From positions 91,393 to 135,681 of the forward strand of contig SHYY01000001.1 in NCBI GenBank assembly GCA_009692555.1: a stretch of 44,289 nt of DNA, in the 5' to 3' direction. Numbering within the stretch: the first letter of the stretch is position 1; the number at the start of each line of letters is the position of its first letter. This document shows positions 1 through 8,671 of this stretch, one piece after another. A model generated the notes under the pieces. It was given only the letters and a program-made list of their open reading frames with translations, was not told where the DNA came from and made no database searches. Made by a program: the position numbers and the translations under genes. Source of the DNA: Myxococcales bacterium. Its GTDB lineage: Bacteria > Myxococcota_A > Polyangia > Palsa-1104 > SHYY01.

Positions 1-2
1 GG

Positions 3-857
3 ACCTGCGGCCACTTCGCCAAGTTCAACTGCTGCAACGTCGACGCCGACTGCGATGACATGAACGTCTGCACCGGCGACAAGTGCTCGGGCCCCGGCGG
101 CACCTGCGCCCACGCGCAGAAGATAGGCTGCTGCAACGTCGACGACGACTGCGACGATCAGATCGTCTGCAGCGACGACAAGTGCTCCGGTCCCGGCGGA
201 ATGTGCAGCCACGCCCCGAAGGCCAACTGCTGCAAGGACGCCACCGAGTGCGACGACAAGGACGCCTGCACCGCCAACGAGTGCATCAAGGGCGCCTGCG
301 GCTATCCGAAGATCCTCCGCTGCTGCAACCAGAACGCCGAGTGCAACGATCAGGACGTCTGCACCACCGACAGCTGCACCGGCGCAGGCGGGAGCTGCGC
401 CCACGCGCGCGTCCCGGGCTGCTGCTCGATCCACAGCGACTGCGATGACCACGACCCCTGCACCGACGATACGTGCAGCGCGCCCGGCGGGGCTTGCAAC
501 CACGCGCCGAGAGGTGCGGGCTGCTGCAAGCTGGACAGCGACTGCGACGATCAGAACACCTGCACCAGCGACCGCTGCAACGGCGGCGCGGCCTGCGATC
601 ACTCGTCGCTGGCGAACTGCTACTGCAACACCGACAACGAGTGCCCGGGAGAGCAGCGCTGCATCGACCACGCCTGCCAGACCCCGCGCGGCGATGGTGG
701 CGCGCAGATCTCGCCGAACTTCGGGAGCGCCGCCGGCACCTTCGGCGCGTGCTCTGCCGCTCCCGGCCGGCCCGCGTCGGTCCCGCTCCTCTTCGGGCTC
801 CTGCTGGTGCTGGTCGTCGCGGCGCGCGCTCGTACCCGTGGTATGGTGAGGCGCTGA
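3..857 (+). CDS. Cys-rich repeat surface protein, C-terminal part (5' end outside window)
   Basis: The reading frame is open from base 3, so the start lies upstream of the window. The visible 284 residues hold seven Cys-rich units of the type CC-x4-DC-D-x3-CT-x-D-x-C-x-GPGG-x-C-x-H, which resemble the Dictyostelium (slime mold) repeat family. A linker and a C-terminal tail follow: a Cys, a Pro/Arg spacer, one hydrophobic helix (PLLFGLLLVLVVAA) and an Arg-rich end. That tail is like a MYXO-CTERM sorting signal, so the protein is probably exported and surface-anchored (inference). The seven units match the last seven of the next gene almost residue for residue, so the two are tandem paralogues. 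The gap between them is 16 bp, which suggests one transcript. Ligand and function are unknown. Confidence 0.85.
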   Translation, partial: TCGHFAKFNCCNVDADCDDMNVCTGDKCSGPGGTCAHAQKIGCCNVDDDCDDQIVCSDDKCSGPGGMCSHAPKANCCKDATECDDKDACTANECIKGACGYPKILRCCNQNAECNDQDVCTTDSCTGAGGSCAHARVPGCCSIHSDCDDHDPCTDDTCSAPGGACNHAPRGAGCCKLDSDCDDQNTCTSDRCNGGAACDHSSLANCYCNTDNECPGEQRCIDHACQTPRGDGGAQISPNFGSAAGTFGACSAAPGRPASVPLLFGLLLVLVVAARARTRGMVRR

Positions 858-873
858 ATCGAGGTAGCACCCC

Positions 874-3690
874 ATGCAACGGACACGCGCCGCTCTGGCG
901 ACCGTCATCGTCCTCTGGCCCCTCGCCGCCTACGCGCAGCTCAAGACCTTCACCACCGACGGTGACTTCAACAGCGGGCAGCTGGTGCAGGTGGCCTACC
1001 CGCCGTCGAACCAGCTCCAGCTCGGCCCGACGCCGGTGACCAAGACCACCAACGTCTGGGCCTGCCACACCTCCTACTCGATGGTGGTGCGGATCGACAC
1101 CAGCACCGGCAAGCAGACCGGTCGCTACGACGCCGCGCTGCAGTTCATCAACGGAGTACCGACGGGCGCCGACGCGCCGCAGACCCCGACCAACTACCCG
1201 CGCCGCGTCGCGGTCGACAACGCCGGCGACGTGTGGATCTCCAACGGTGCGTTCAGCGGCAGCACCCAGGGGACGCTCTCGAAGTTCTCCGGCTTCCTCG
1301 AGCACTGCATCGATCGCAACCACAACGGCAAGATCGACACCTCGATCGACGCCAACAACAACGGGATCATCAACACCTTCGACGGTGGCGAGTACTTCGG
1401 CCAGAACGACGAGTGCATCCTCACCACCATCAAGATCGGCAATCCGGGGGCGATCCCGCGCGGCGTCGCGGTTGACCGCAACGGCAAGATCTGGGTCTCC
1501 GCCCACGCCACGGGAAAGATCTACCGATTCAACCCCGCCGAACCGGTGGCGCTGGAGAAGGAGATCCAGGTCAACGGCAGCCCGTATTCGATGGCCAGCG
1601 GCGGCCAGTACGCCTTCTACGGGCCCTCGGGTGGCGGCTTCGCGGCCCGGATCAACATCGACACCTTCCAGGTCGAATACGTCAATGGCTGCCCGGCCTT
1701 CTACGGCGCGCTCGTCGCCCACCCGTCGGGCGACATCGTCTACTACGGCAACTACAACGGCGGCCTGGTGCGCGCCGACTTCGCCAAGAAGACCTGCGAG
1801 CAGCTCGGCGGCCCGGCGATCTACACCGTCACCCTCGACAAGGACTTCAACATCTGGGGCGCCAACATCAGCTACAACTACATCGGCAAGTGGTCGCCCC
1901 AGGGGGTGCACCAGGGCACCTACACCATCGGCGGCAGCGTCCACGGCCTGTCGGTGGGATTCGACGGATTCGTCTATGCCAACGGCTACGGCGTCCACGA
2001 CGTGTTCAAGATCAATCCCCCCAATGGCGCGCAGCTCGCCAAGTATACCTACGATTGCCCCGGGTGCCCCAATCCCAAGGGAATCGACTACACCTCGTAC
2101 CTCTATTCGGATTTCACCGGCTATCAGGTCAATCGCCAGGCGCCCTACACCTATTTCGGGACCTGGAACGGGACCTTCGACGGCGGCGGCGACGGGATCC
2201 CCTGGTCGAAGGTGCTCTACAACCAGGAGGGGCAGGGCGGCACCCCGTGCGACAACGCCAACAACCGCTGCACGTCCTTGAAGCTGTTCGTTCGCGCCGC
2301 CGACGATCCCAAGAAGCTCCCGACGGTGGGCTTCACCCCGGTGCAGAACGGCGCGGCCTTGAAGGGAATCGCCGGGCGCTACGTCGAGGTGGAGGCCGAC
2401 CTGAACGGCCCCGGCTACCTGACCCCGGTGCTCTCCGACGTGACGATCGTCGGTCCCTGCGGCCAGGGCTTCGGCGACAACTGCTGCATCAAGCCCGCCG
2501 ACTGCGACGACGGCAACTCCTGCACCATCGACGTCTGTCCGGCCCCGGCCGCGCAGTGCAAGCACACCGCCAAGGCCTCCTGCTGCGCCAAGGACGCCGA
2601 TTGCAATGACAAGAACTCCTGCACCACCGACAAGTGCCCGGTCCCGGGCGGGATGTGCACCAACGCCAAGATCGCCAATTGCTGCAATGTCGACAATGAC
2701 TGCGGCGACGGGAACCTGTGCACCGAGGACAAGTGCTCCGGTCCCGGCGGCAAGTGCTCGCACCCGCCGCTGATGGGCTGCTGCAACTCGAACGCGGACT
2801 GCGAGGACGGGAACTCCTGCACCATCGATCTCTGCTCCGGCCCGGGCGGAACGTGCGGCCACTTCGCCAAGTTCAACTGCTGCAACGTCGACGCCGACTG
2901 CGACGACATGAATGTGTGCACCGGCGACAAGTGCTCCGGCCCGGGCGGGACCTGCGCCCACGCGCAGACGATGGGCTGCTGCAACGTCGACGCCGATTGC
3001 GACGATCAGATCACCTGCAGCGACGACAAATGCTCCGGCCCTGGCGGGATGTGCAGCCACGCCCCGAAGCCCAACTGCTGCAAGGACGCGACGGAATGCG
3101 ACGACAAGGACGCCTGCACCGCCAACGAATGCATCAAGGGCGCCTGCACCTATCCGAAGACCCTCCGCTGCTGCAACCAGAACGCCGAGTGCAACGATCA
3201 GGACGTCTGCACCGCCGATAGCTGCTCGGGCGCGGGCGGCAGCTGCGTCCACGCGCGGGTGCCGGGCTGCTGCTCGCTTCACAGCGACTGCGACGACCAC
3301 GACCCCTGCACCACCGACACCTGCACCGCGACCGGCGGGGCCTGCACCCACGCGGCGAAGGGCCCGGGCTGCTGCAAGGCCGACACCGACTGCGACGATC
3401 AGAACAGCTGCACCAGCGACCGCTGCAATGCCGGCGCGGCGTGCGATCACTCCGTGCTGGCGAACTGCTACTGCAACACCGACACCGAGTGTCCGGGCGA
3501 GCAGCGCTGCGTCGACCACGCCTGCCGGGCCCCGCGCGGCGACGGCGGCTCGTCGGTCTCGCCGAGCTTCGGGAGCGCCCCCGGCACCTTCGGAGGCTGC
3601 TCCACTACGCCGGGCCGCCCCTCGCCGAGCCCCCTGCTCGCTCTCGCCCTGCTGTTCCTCGTCGTCGCCGCCGCCCGCCGCCGTCGCTGA
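874..3690 (+). CDS. Secreted beta-propeller plus Cys-rich repeat protein with C-terminal sorting tail
   Basis: 938 residues. The ATG is preceded by GAGGT. A signal peptide covers residues 1-21 (cut after AYA). Residues ~25-525 contain repeated strand patterns such as VAVDNAGDVWIS, VAVDRNGKIWVS and VTLDKDFNIWGA, typical of NHL/SMP-30/Vgb-like propeller blades. A calcium-loop-like insert lies near residues 147-175 (DRNHNGKID, DANNNGIIN). From ~529 to ~870 there are eleven Cys-rich units like those of the upstream paralogue. The C-terminus (~916-938) is a hydrophobic helix followed by RRRR, after a GGC motif, i.e. MYXO-CTERM-like. The likely location is the outer surface; the role may be adhesion or binding (inference). 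An AT-rich perfect hairpin follows the stop. Confidence 0.88.
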   Translation: MQRTRAALATVIVLWPLAAYAQLKTFTTDGDFNSGQLVQVAYPPSNQLQLGPTPVTKTTNVWACHTSYSMVVRIDTSTGKQTGRYDAALQFINGVPTGADAPQTPTNYPRRVAVDNAGDVWISNGAFSGSTQGTLSKFSGFLEHCIDRNHNGKIDTSIDANNNGIINTFDGGEYFGQNDECILTTIKIGNPGAIPRGVAVDRNGKIWVSAHATGKIYRFNPAEPVALEKEIQVNGSPYSMASGGQYAFYGPSGGGFAARINIDTFQVEYVNGCPAFYGALVAHPSGDIVYYGNYNGGLVRADFAKKTCEQLGGPAIYTVTLDKDFNIWGANISYNYIGKWSPQGVHQGTYTIGGSVHGLSVGFDGFVYANGYGVHDVFKINPPNGAQLAKYTYDCPGCPNPKGIDYTSYLYSDFTGYQVNRQAPYTYFGTWNGTFDGGGDGIPWSKVLYNQEGQGGTPCDNANNRCTSLKLFVRAADDPKKLPTVGFTPVQNGAALKGIAGRYVEVEADLNGPGYLTPVLSDVTIVGPCGQGFGDNCCIKPADCDDGNSCTIDVCPAPAAQCKHTAKASCCAKDADCNDKNSCTTDKCPVPGGMCTNAKIANCCNVDNDCGDGNLCTEDKCSGPGGKCSHPPLMGCCNSNADCEDGNSCTIDLCSGPGGTCGHFAKFNCCNVDADCDDMNVCTGDKCSGPGGTCAHAQTMGCCNVDADCDDQITCSDDKCSGPGGMCSHAPKPNCCKDATECDDKDACTANECIKGACTYPKTLRCCNQNAECNDQDVCTADSCSGAGGSCVHARVPGCCSLHSDCDDHDPCTTDTCTATGGACTHAAKGPGCCKADTDCDDQNSCTSDRCNAGAACDHSVLANCYCNTDTECPGEQRCVDHACRAPRGDGGSSVSPSFGSAPGTFGGCSTTPGRPSPSPLLALALLFLVVAAARRRR

Positions 3691-3725
3691 CCGTCGGAGC
3701 CGTCCCCGCGCCTGATTGAACCGCT

Positions 3726-3762
3726 CTAAACAATGTCGCATTGATGATGCGACATTGTTTAG
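3726..3762. terminator. Perfect 16-bp inverted repeat between convergent genes
   Basis: The arms are ctaaacaatgtcgcat (3726-3741) and its exact reverse complement (3747-3762), with a 5-nt loop, tgatg. The stem is AT-rich in a GC-rich region. It sits 35 bp past the stop of the upstream plus-strand gene and before the 3' end of the minus-strand gene. A bidirectional terminator is the simplest reading, although there is no clear U-tract and a regulator binding site is possible. A second hairpin, cggggcg-tgc-cgccccg, follows at 3774-3790. Confidence 0.6.
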
Positions 3763-3889
3763 CCAGTTTCCCACGGGGCGTGCCGCCCCGCCCCGCCGGC
3801 AAGCGGTCGGGGTCCCCACCCCTGCTCACGCGGCGACTCCGCCGCGACGCGGCCTTTGGCCGCTTGGATCGGAGTCCATGCGACTCTGT

Positions 3890-5239
3890 CTAGCCGCAGT
3901 CGTTCGCGGGCGCCAGCTTGATCGAATCCAGGCCGACCGCCGGCATGTCCCCATCCCGATTGATCATCACCTGCTGCAGTCCCCCGAGGCAGTTCGGATT
4001 CCCGATCGTATTCAGCTTCACTTCCAGCATGTCCGCCGACTGCGGGTAGACCACCAGCACCGCGTCGCACGGCACCTCCTCGACCACGCCGTTCATCGCC
4101 GTCGCCGACTTCACCCCGGTCGCCGTCCCCGGGAACCACTTCAGCGAATAGCCCGCGGAAAGGCCGCCTGCGCCGAGCTTGATCGCGACCTTCAACCGGC
4201 CGCTCGGCGGGCACTGGTCGACGGTGAAGCGGTAGGTCGGAGTGCCCTTGCGCGCCGAAGAATCCGTGCTCACCGCGCAGCGAAATCCGGCCGCGAAGCT
4301 CTTCGCCGCTGCGTGGCGCCGCGTGAAGCCAGCGAAGGCGCACGCCCCGTCGGTGGGACCGCCGCCGCGGATCACTCCGAAGAGGCTCGATCCGCGCACC
4401 ACCGGATCGATCAGGAGGTCGGCGTCCGCGGCCAGGAGGCAGATCGGCTGCGGCGAGGCCAGCATCCCCGGCTTGGCCACCACCGGAGCGGTCGGCGCGG
4501 GCGCCGGCACGCAGCCCTGCGCGCAGAACAGCCCGTCGGTGCTGCAGCGCGCGTCCATGCAGCCGCGGCTCTTGTTCCAGCACAACTCCCCGTAGCCGAT
4601 GTGCTCGGCGCACCCCGCGTACGGGGTGTAGCTGTCCTCGACCCACTCCGGCACCGAGCCCGCGAGGTCGTAGATCCCCGACGGGCTGACGTCCCCGGGC
4701 GAGTACTTCACCCGCCGGACCGCCTGCTCGGTGCAGCCCGCGAACGGGATCCGCCCGCAGGTCGGCGGGTCGTCGCCCCAGGCGTAGTTCTGTAGATTCC
4801 CGCTCGGCTGCACCCGCTGCGCGAACTCGAACTCCGCCTCGGTGGGGAGCCGCATCGCCGGCATCCGGAAGGCGCAGAACTTCCGCGCCGCCTCGGGATC
4901 GTTGACCAGCACCGGGTAGTCGTCCTCACCGGCGAAGAACGCGCCCTCCGCGGGGCAGGTCCCCGCCCGGACGCACTGCGCGTACTGCCCCTTCGTCACC
5001 TCGTGGTCGTCGAGGGAGAACGAAGAGATCCGGACCTTGTGGGGCGTGCGGTCGCCGGTGCACACCGGACCCAGGGAGTCCTTGCACTCGATGGCGGAGC
5101 CCATCGTGAAGGTGCCGCCCGCGAGGCCGATCGGCTTGCTCTCGATCACCGGCGGCGCCCCGCACCCGACCGTCGCGACCCAGCCGACCGAAGCAACAAC
5201 CACCCCGGCGCGCAGCACCACAGTCCATCCAGCGTTCAT
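3890..5239 (-). CDS. Lipoprotein with formylglycine-generating-enzyme (SUMF1)-like domain
   Basis: 449 residues from the ATG at 5239; an in-frame GTG at 5245 would add two residues. Neither start has a good ribosome site. The N-terminus is a signal peptide ending at a possible lipoprotein Cys (VATVGC, C26; weak lipobox). Family signatures follow in order: GGTFTMGS (~43), DHEVTKGQYAQC, MRLPTEAEFEFAQ, YDLAGSVPEWVED, and near residue 290 VIRGGG followed by GFRCAV. These define the FGE/sulfatase-modifying-factor fold. A Cys-rich insert of about 85 residues splits the domain. The last ~130 residues are an unrecognised, probably beta-rich domain. In Myxococcota such proteins are usually extracytoplasmic and not proven sulfatase activators, so catalysis is uncertain. 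The gene is divergent from the next one. Confidence 0.85.
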   Translation of the reverse strand: MNAGWTVVLRAGVVVASVGWVATVGCGAPPVIESKPIGLAGGTFTMGSAIECKDSLGPVCTGDRTPHKVRISSFSLDDHEVTKGQYAQCVRAGTCPAEGAFFAGEDDYPVLVNDPEAARKFCAFRMPAMRLPTEAEFEFAQRVQPSGNLQNYAWGDDPPTCGRIPFAGCTEQAVRRVKYSPGDVSPSGIYDLAGSVPEWVEDSYTPYAGCAEHIGYGELCWNKSRGCMDARCSTDGLFCAQGCVPAPAPTAPVVAKPGMLASPQPICLLAADADLLIDPVVRGSSLFGVIRGGGPTDGACAFAGFTRRHAAAKSFAAGFRCAVSTDSSARKGTPTYRFTVDQCPPSGRLKVAIKLGAGGLSAGYSLKWFPGTATGVKSATAMNGVVEEVPCDAVLVVYPQSADMLEVKLNTIGNPNCLGGLQQVMINRDGDMPAVGLDSIKLAPANDCG

Positions 5240-5260
5240 TCCCACGGCGCGACGTTATCA

Positions 5261-5290
5261 TGGATCGCCGCGCGCGGCGGGGGCTATAAT
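5261..5290 (+). promoter_or_regulatory. Candidate sigma-70 promoter with consensus -10
   Basis: A perfect TATAAT lies at 5285-5290, rare in this GC-rich DNA, with a weak -35 (TGGATC, 5261-5266) at an 18-bp spacing. Transcription from it would give a leader of about 35 nt carrying AAGGAG (5321-5326) before the ATG at 5332. It lies in the 86-bp divergent gap. Confidence 0.5.
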
Positions 5291-5331
5291 GGCCCGCGCC
5301 ACGCCGATCGCCCGTCGCAAAAGGAGCAGGA

Positions 5332-8325
5332 ATGCGTCCCTCAGGAGCCCGTTGGAGCAACCATGCTACTGCGAACGAGCATGCCGGGCATCTTGCGGCT
5401 TTCGTCCTCACTCCCTCGGTCGCCGTACGTAAGGGTACGGCTCGGTCGGTCGCTCCGGGCGCGCTCGCAAGCTGCTCCGGCCTGCTCGCTCTCGCTACGC
5501 ATCGTTACTCCAACAGGCTCCTCGCAGCCGCCGTTCTCCTCGCCTTCGCCTGCCGCGCCGCCCCCTCGGCCGCGCAGAAGGTCCTGGTGATCCCCGACGA
5601 GGACGGCCCGGGAACCACCGCGCTCATCCAGGCGCTCCAGGCCGGCGGGCTCACCGTCAGCAACGCCGGCGTCCCCTCCTTCCAGTACCAGGGCAATCCC
5701 GCGCCCGCCAACTTCGACGTCGTGCTCCTCCTCGCCGGCGGCCCGGGGCCCAGCTCTGCCAACATCAACATGCCGCAGGCCGGACAGGACGCGATCGCCA
5801 ACTTCGTGCAGAACAAGGGCGGCCTGATCAACACCGAGTGGTCGGCGTTCCAGGTGGCCGCCGGGCGCTGGCAGACCCTCAAGCCCCTGGTGCTCCTCCA
5901 GCGCACGTCCGGCACCACCGGCTTCGTCGACTACAGCGTGACGCCCGCCTTCGCCGCTCATCCGCTGTGGGTGGGCCTGCCGCAGACCTTCCAGTTCGCC
6001 ACCGCCACCAACGTCGGCGTGGTCATCCCGAACCCGGGCGTGGTGCGCGTCGCCACCAGCAAGCTCGCCGGCGACGCCGTGGCGCTCCGCGACGCGGTCA
6101 ACGTCGGACGCATCGTGCAGCTCTCCTCCTCCGGCAACTACTCGCCCGGCACCTGGACCGACGCGAACATCAAGAAGCTGATGATCAACTCCTGCAAATG
6201 GGCCTCGGCGGCGCGCGTCAATAACATGCCCAAGGCGCTCCCCGGCGGCCCCTACACCGTCGACACCGGGAGCACCGTCACCCTCAACGGCTCGTGCAAC
6301 GATCCCGACGGCGACCCGACGACGATCCTGTGGGACTTCAACAACGCCGGCGCGTTCCTCGACGCGATGGGCCAAAACCCGATGTTCTCGGCGAAGAACA
6401 TCAGCGGCCCGGCGATGGTCACCATCCAGATGAAGTGCACCGACACCGGCGGCCTCTTCGAGATCAAGACCACCACGGTCAACGTCGCCAACGTCGGGCC
6501 GAAGTTCTCGTCGCTGCCGCCGCTGGTCGCCACCGAGGGGGTCCAGTACACCTACCCGCCGGTGATCGTCGATCCCGACCCGAAGGACGTCTTCACCTGC
6601 AAGCTCGACCTCGGCCCGATGGGCATGACGGTCAACCAGAACAACTGCACCGTCGCCTGGCTGCCCGGCTACGATCAGGCGCGCTTCGGCACCGCCAAGG
6701 TGGCGATCACCGTCGCTGACAAGGCCGGCGCCACCGACACGCAGGCCTGGACCCTCCAGGTGGTGCTGATCGACACCGACATGGACGGCCTCCCCGACAC
6801 CTGGGAGAAGATGTACTTCGGCGACCTCAAGCAGGTCTCGGGCGGCGATCCCGACAAGGACGGCCGCCCCAACCTGAAGGAGTACCAGGACGCCACCGAC
6901 CCGATGAAGTACGACGGCCCGTCGGCGCCCACGCCGATCTCGCCCGACAAGGACATGAAGGTCGGCAAGGGACCCGACCTGAAGGTGATGAACGCGATCT
7001 CGCCGAAGGGCGACAGCCTCACCTACGAGTTCGCGATCTACACCGACGCGCAGCTGACCACGCTGATCGACCTCACCCTCGGCGTCCAGGAGGGCGGGAA
7101 TGGCACCACCAGCAGCACCGTCAAGGTGATGCTCTCCGAGAACAAGCACCTCTTCTGGCGCTGCCGCGCGCGCGACCCCTACATCTCCGGCAACTGGTCG
7201 GCCGTCGCCAAGATGTTCGTCGACGCGATCCACGACCCGCCGACCGCGCCGCAGATCTCCCTGCCCACCGACAACTCGAAGGTCAAGGTGACCCACCCGT
7301 CGCTGGAGGTGACCAACGCCAGGAGCCCCGACGAGCTGCCGCTCACCTATGAGTTCGAGCTCTACTCGGACATGAACCTCACCCAGAAGGTCGCCGCGAA
7401 GGCCGGGATCAACGAGGACATGTCGGGGACCACCGCCTGGTTCGTCGCCGTCGATCTCGTGCCCTACGCCTCCTACTGGTGGCGTGCGCGGGCCACCGAC
7501 GATCAGATGCTCTCCGGGCCGTGGTCGCAGATCGCGCGCTTCACCGTCTTCCCGACCAACCCGTCGCCCTCCGCGCCGGTGATCGAGTACCCGAAGAACG
7601 GCGCCCGCATCTCCACCCGCATCCCCGAGTTCAAGTTCGGCGGATCGAGCGATCTCGACGGGGAGAAGCTCAGCTACCAGTGCGACGTCGACATCTCGAA
7701 CACCTTCGACTCGGCGCAGAAGCAGTCGGTGATGGGCCTGGTGCCCGACGCCCAAAGCAAGAGCATGTGGTCGCCGATGACCCTGGCGGAGAACCAGGGC
7801 TACTGCCTGCGCTGCCGCGCGCGCGATCCGTCGGGCTCCTCCTCCTGGGCGCAGTCGTGCTTCCTGATCGATGTGAAGAACGATCCGCCGTCGGTGCCGA
7901 CGCTGTCGAATCCGTCGATGGGCGGGATGGCGGCCGGGCCGGTGGCGGTGTTCACCTGGGTCGACTCGATCGATCCCGAGGGCGATCCGATCCACTACGA
8001 CGTCGAGGTCTACCTCGATCCCGGGCTGACCGCCCAGTCGGGGATGGGCTCGGGGGGCGCCGGCACCGTCGGCGTGACCATCACCGGCCTCGGTTCGGGC
8101 GGCTACTTCTGGCGCGCCCGCGCGGTCGATTCGCTGATGGCGGCGAGCGAGTGGTCGGAGGCCAACGCCTTCGCCGTCTCGACCTACGACCTGCCGCCCG
8201 GCCTCCTCGGCAACGGCGCCGGCTGCGGCTGCCACGTCGGAGCGCGCGGCAATTCACCGTCGCTGACGCTCGCCGTCCTCGCCCTCCTCGCCCTGGCCGC
8301 CCTGCGCCGCCGCCGCCCTCGCTGA
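5332..8325 (+). CDS. Multidomain MYXO-CTERM surface protein (ThuA-like, PKD, Fn3-like repeats)
   Basis: 997 residues. The ATG at 5332 has a strong ribosome site (AAGGAG, 5-nt gap). Codons 5-64 are encoded almost entirely by a 180-bp palindromic repeat that keeps frame. The hydrophobic signal core RLLAAAVLLAFACRAAPSAAQ comes only after it, so the mature start is near residue 83. Residues ~83-295 resemble a ThuA/glutamine-amidotransferase-like fold (KVLVIPDEDG, FDVVLLLAGGPG). A PKD-like domain follows (~305-385), then a cadherin-like region, a calcium-loop segment (DTDMDGLPD and DPDKDGRPN, ~481-510), and four Fn3-like modules with repeated WRCRARD/WRARA motifs (~530-955). The C-terminus is a classic MYXO-CTERM: GCGC near 962, a helix, then RRRR. 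Predicted to be surface-anchored; substrate unknown. Confidence 0.87.
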   Translation: MRPSGARWSNHATANEHAGHLAAFVLTPSVAVRKGTARSVAPGALASCSGLLALATHRYSNRLLAAAVLLAFACRAAPSAAQKVLVIPDEDGPGTTALIQALQAGGLTVSNAGVPSFQYQGNPAPANFDVVLLLAGGPGPSSANINMPQAGQDAIANFVQNKGGLINTEWSAFQVAAGRWQTLKPLVLLQRTSGTTGFVDYSVTPAFAAHPLWVGLPQTFQFATATNVGVVIPNPGVVRVATSKLAGDAVALRDAVNVGRIVQLSSSGNYSPGTWTDANIKKLMINSCKWASAARVNNMPKALPGGPYTVDTGSTVTLNGSCNDPDGDPTTILWDFNNAGAFLDAMGQNPMFSAKNISGPAMVTIQMKCTDTGGLFEIKTTTVNVANVGPKFSSLPPLVATEGVQYTYPPVIVDPDPKDVFTCKLDLGPMGMTVNQNNCTVAWLPGYDQARFGTAKVAITVADKAGATDTQAWTLQVVLIDTDMDGLPDTWEKMYFGDLKQVSGGDPDKDGRPNLKEYQDATDPMKYDGPSAPTPISPDKDMKVGKGPDLKVMNAISPKGDSLTYEFAIYTDAQLTTLIDLTLGVQEGGNGTTSSTVKVMLSENKHLFWRCRARDPYISGNWSAVAKMFVDAIHDPPTAPQISLPTDNSKVKVTHPSLEVTNARSPDELPLTYEFELYSDMNLTQKVAAKAGINEDMSGTTAWFVAVDLVPYASYWWRARATDDQMLSGPWSQIARFTVFPTNPSPSAPVIEYPKNGARISTRIPEFKFGGSSDLDGEKLSYQCDVDISNTFDSAQKQSVMGLVPDAQSKSMWSPMTLAENQGYCLRCRARDPSGSSSWAQSCFLIDVKNDPPSVPTLSNPSMGGMAAGPVAVFTWVDSIDPEGDPIHYDVEVYLDPGLTAQSGMGSGGAGTVGVTITGLGSGGYFWRARAVDSLMAASEWSEANAFAVSTYDLPPGLLGNGAGCGCHVGARGNSPSLTLAVLALLALAALRRRRPR
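5343..5522. repeat. 180-bp imperfect palindromic element inserted in a coding region
   Basis: The outer ends match as an inverted repeat: aggagcccgttggag at 5343 against the reverse complement of the right end at 5522 (21 of the first 24 positions identical). Pairing continues with mismatches to a central hairpin, CCGTAC (5423-5428) and GTACGG (5435-5440). The element is 180 bp, so the host reading frame is kept. It has no coding capacity of its own and is MITE- or REP-like in form. Confidence 0.65.
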
Positions 8326-8347
8326 CGCTCGCCGCCCGCCGTGCTCC

Positions 8348-8374
8348 GAACTGTTGACAGGCTGTCAACAGTTC
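8348..8374. terminator. Perfect 13-bp palindrome after the MYXO-CTERM gene
   Basis: GAACTGTTGACAG (8348-8360), one spacer G, then the exact reverse complement (8362-8374). It starts 22 bp past the stop codon. It may act as a terminator or as a dimeric-regulator operator; the 1-nt spacer is too short for a normal RNA loop unless several base pairs open, which favours a DNA-binding site. Confidence 0.45.
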
Positions 8375-8671
8375 CCCGCGCTGGGGGTGTGATCGCCGAC
8401 CCTCGGTAGACGTATCCGCTGGAACCTGCCGCCCGCCCTCTCGGCGACGGCAACGGCAACGGCGCGGCGGCGGGAACCGAAGGACGAGAGCTGGCTCGGC
8501 CGCGCGTCCTCCGAGCACTTTGGATCACACCCCCGCGCCGGGCGACCTCGACCGTCGCGAGCAGGTCAACGATGAACTCGACCGCGATGCGTGTCGCGCG
8601 AGACACGAGAAGGTGGCTGGAGGCCGGAACCTCCACGCGAATGAGTTGTCGAAAGCCGGGCGAGGTGTCCG
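8375..8671. other. Intergenic stretch without a supported gene
   Basis: About 300 bp between the MYXO-CTERM gene and the broken ExbD gene. It holds a short GGCAAC-type hexamer tract (about 8444-8463). Both-strand ORFs here show no recognisable protein family and seem to be GC-driven open frames. Confidence 0.4.

Noticed and set aside
286..3819. Very long minus-strand open frame opposite the Cys-rich genes
   Set aside because: It is antisense to repeat-coding DNA, made mostly of A, R, G and V, with no protein motif. High GC keeps antisense frames open.
5341..8235. 964-codon minus-strand frame opposite the MYXO-CTERM gene
   Set aside because: Composition of a GC shadow; the plus strand has a ribosome site, signal peptide, domains and sorting tail.
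8184..8636. Minus-strand frame beginning MEVPASSHLLVSRATRIAVE
   Set aside because: The first 40 residues look protein-like, but no family is recognised and most of the frame is Arg/Ala shadow over the sorting tail of the plus-strand gene.
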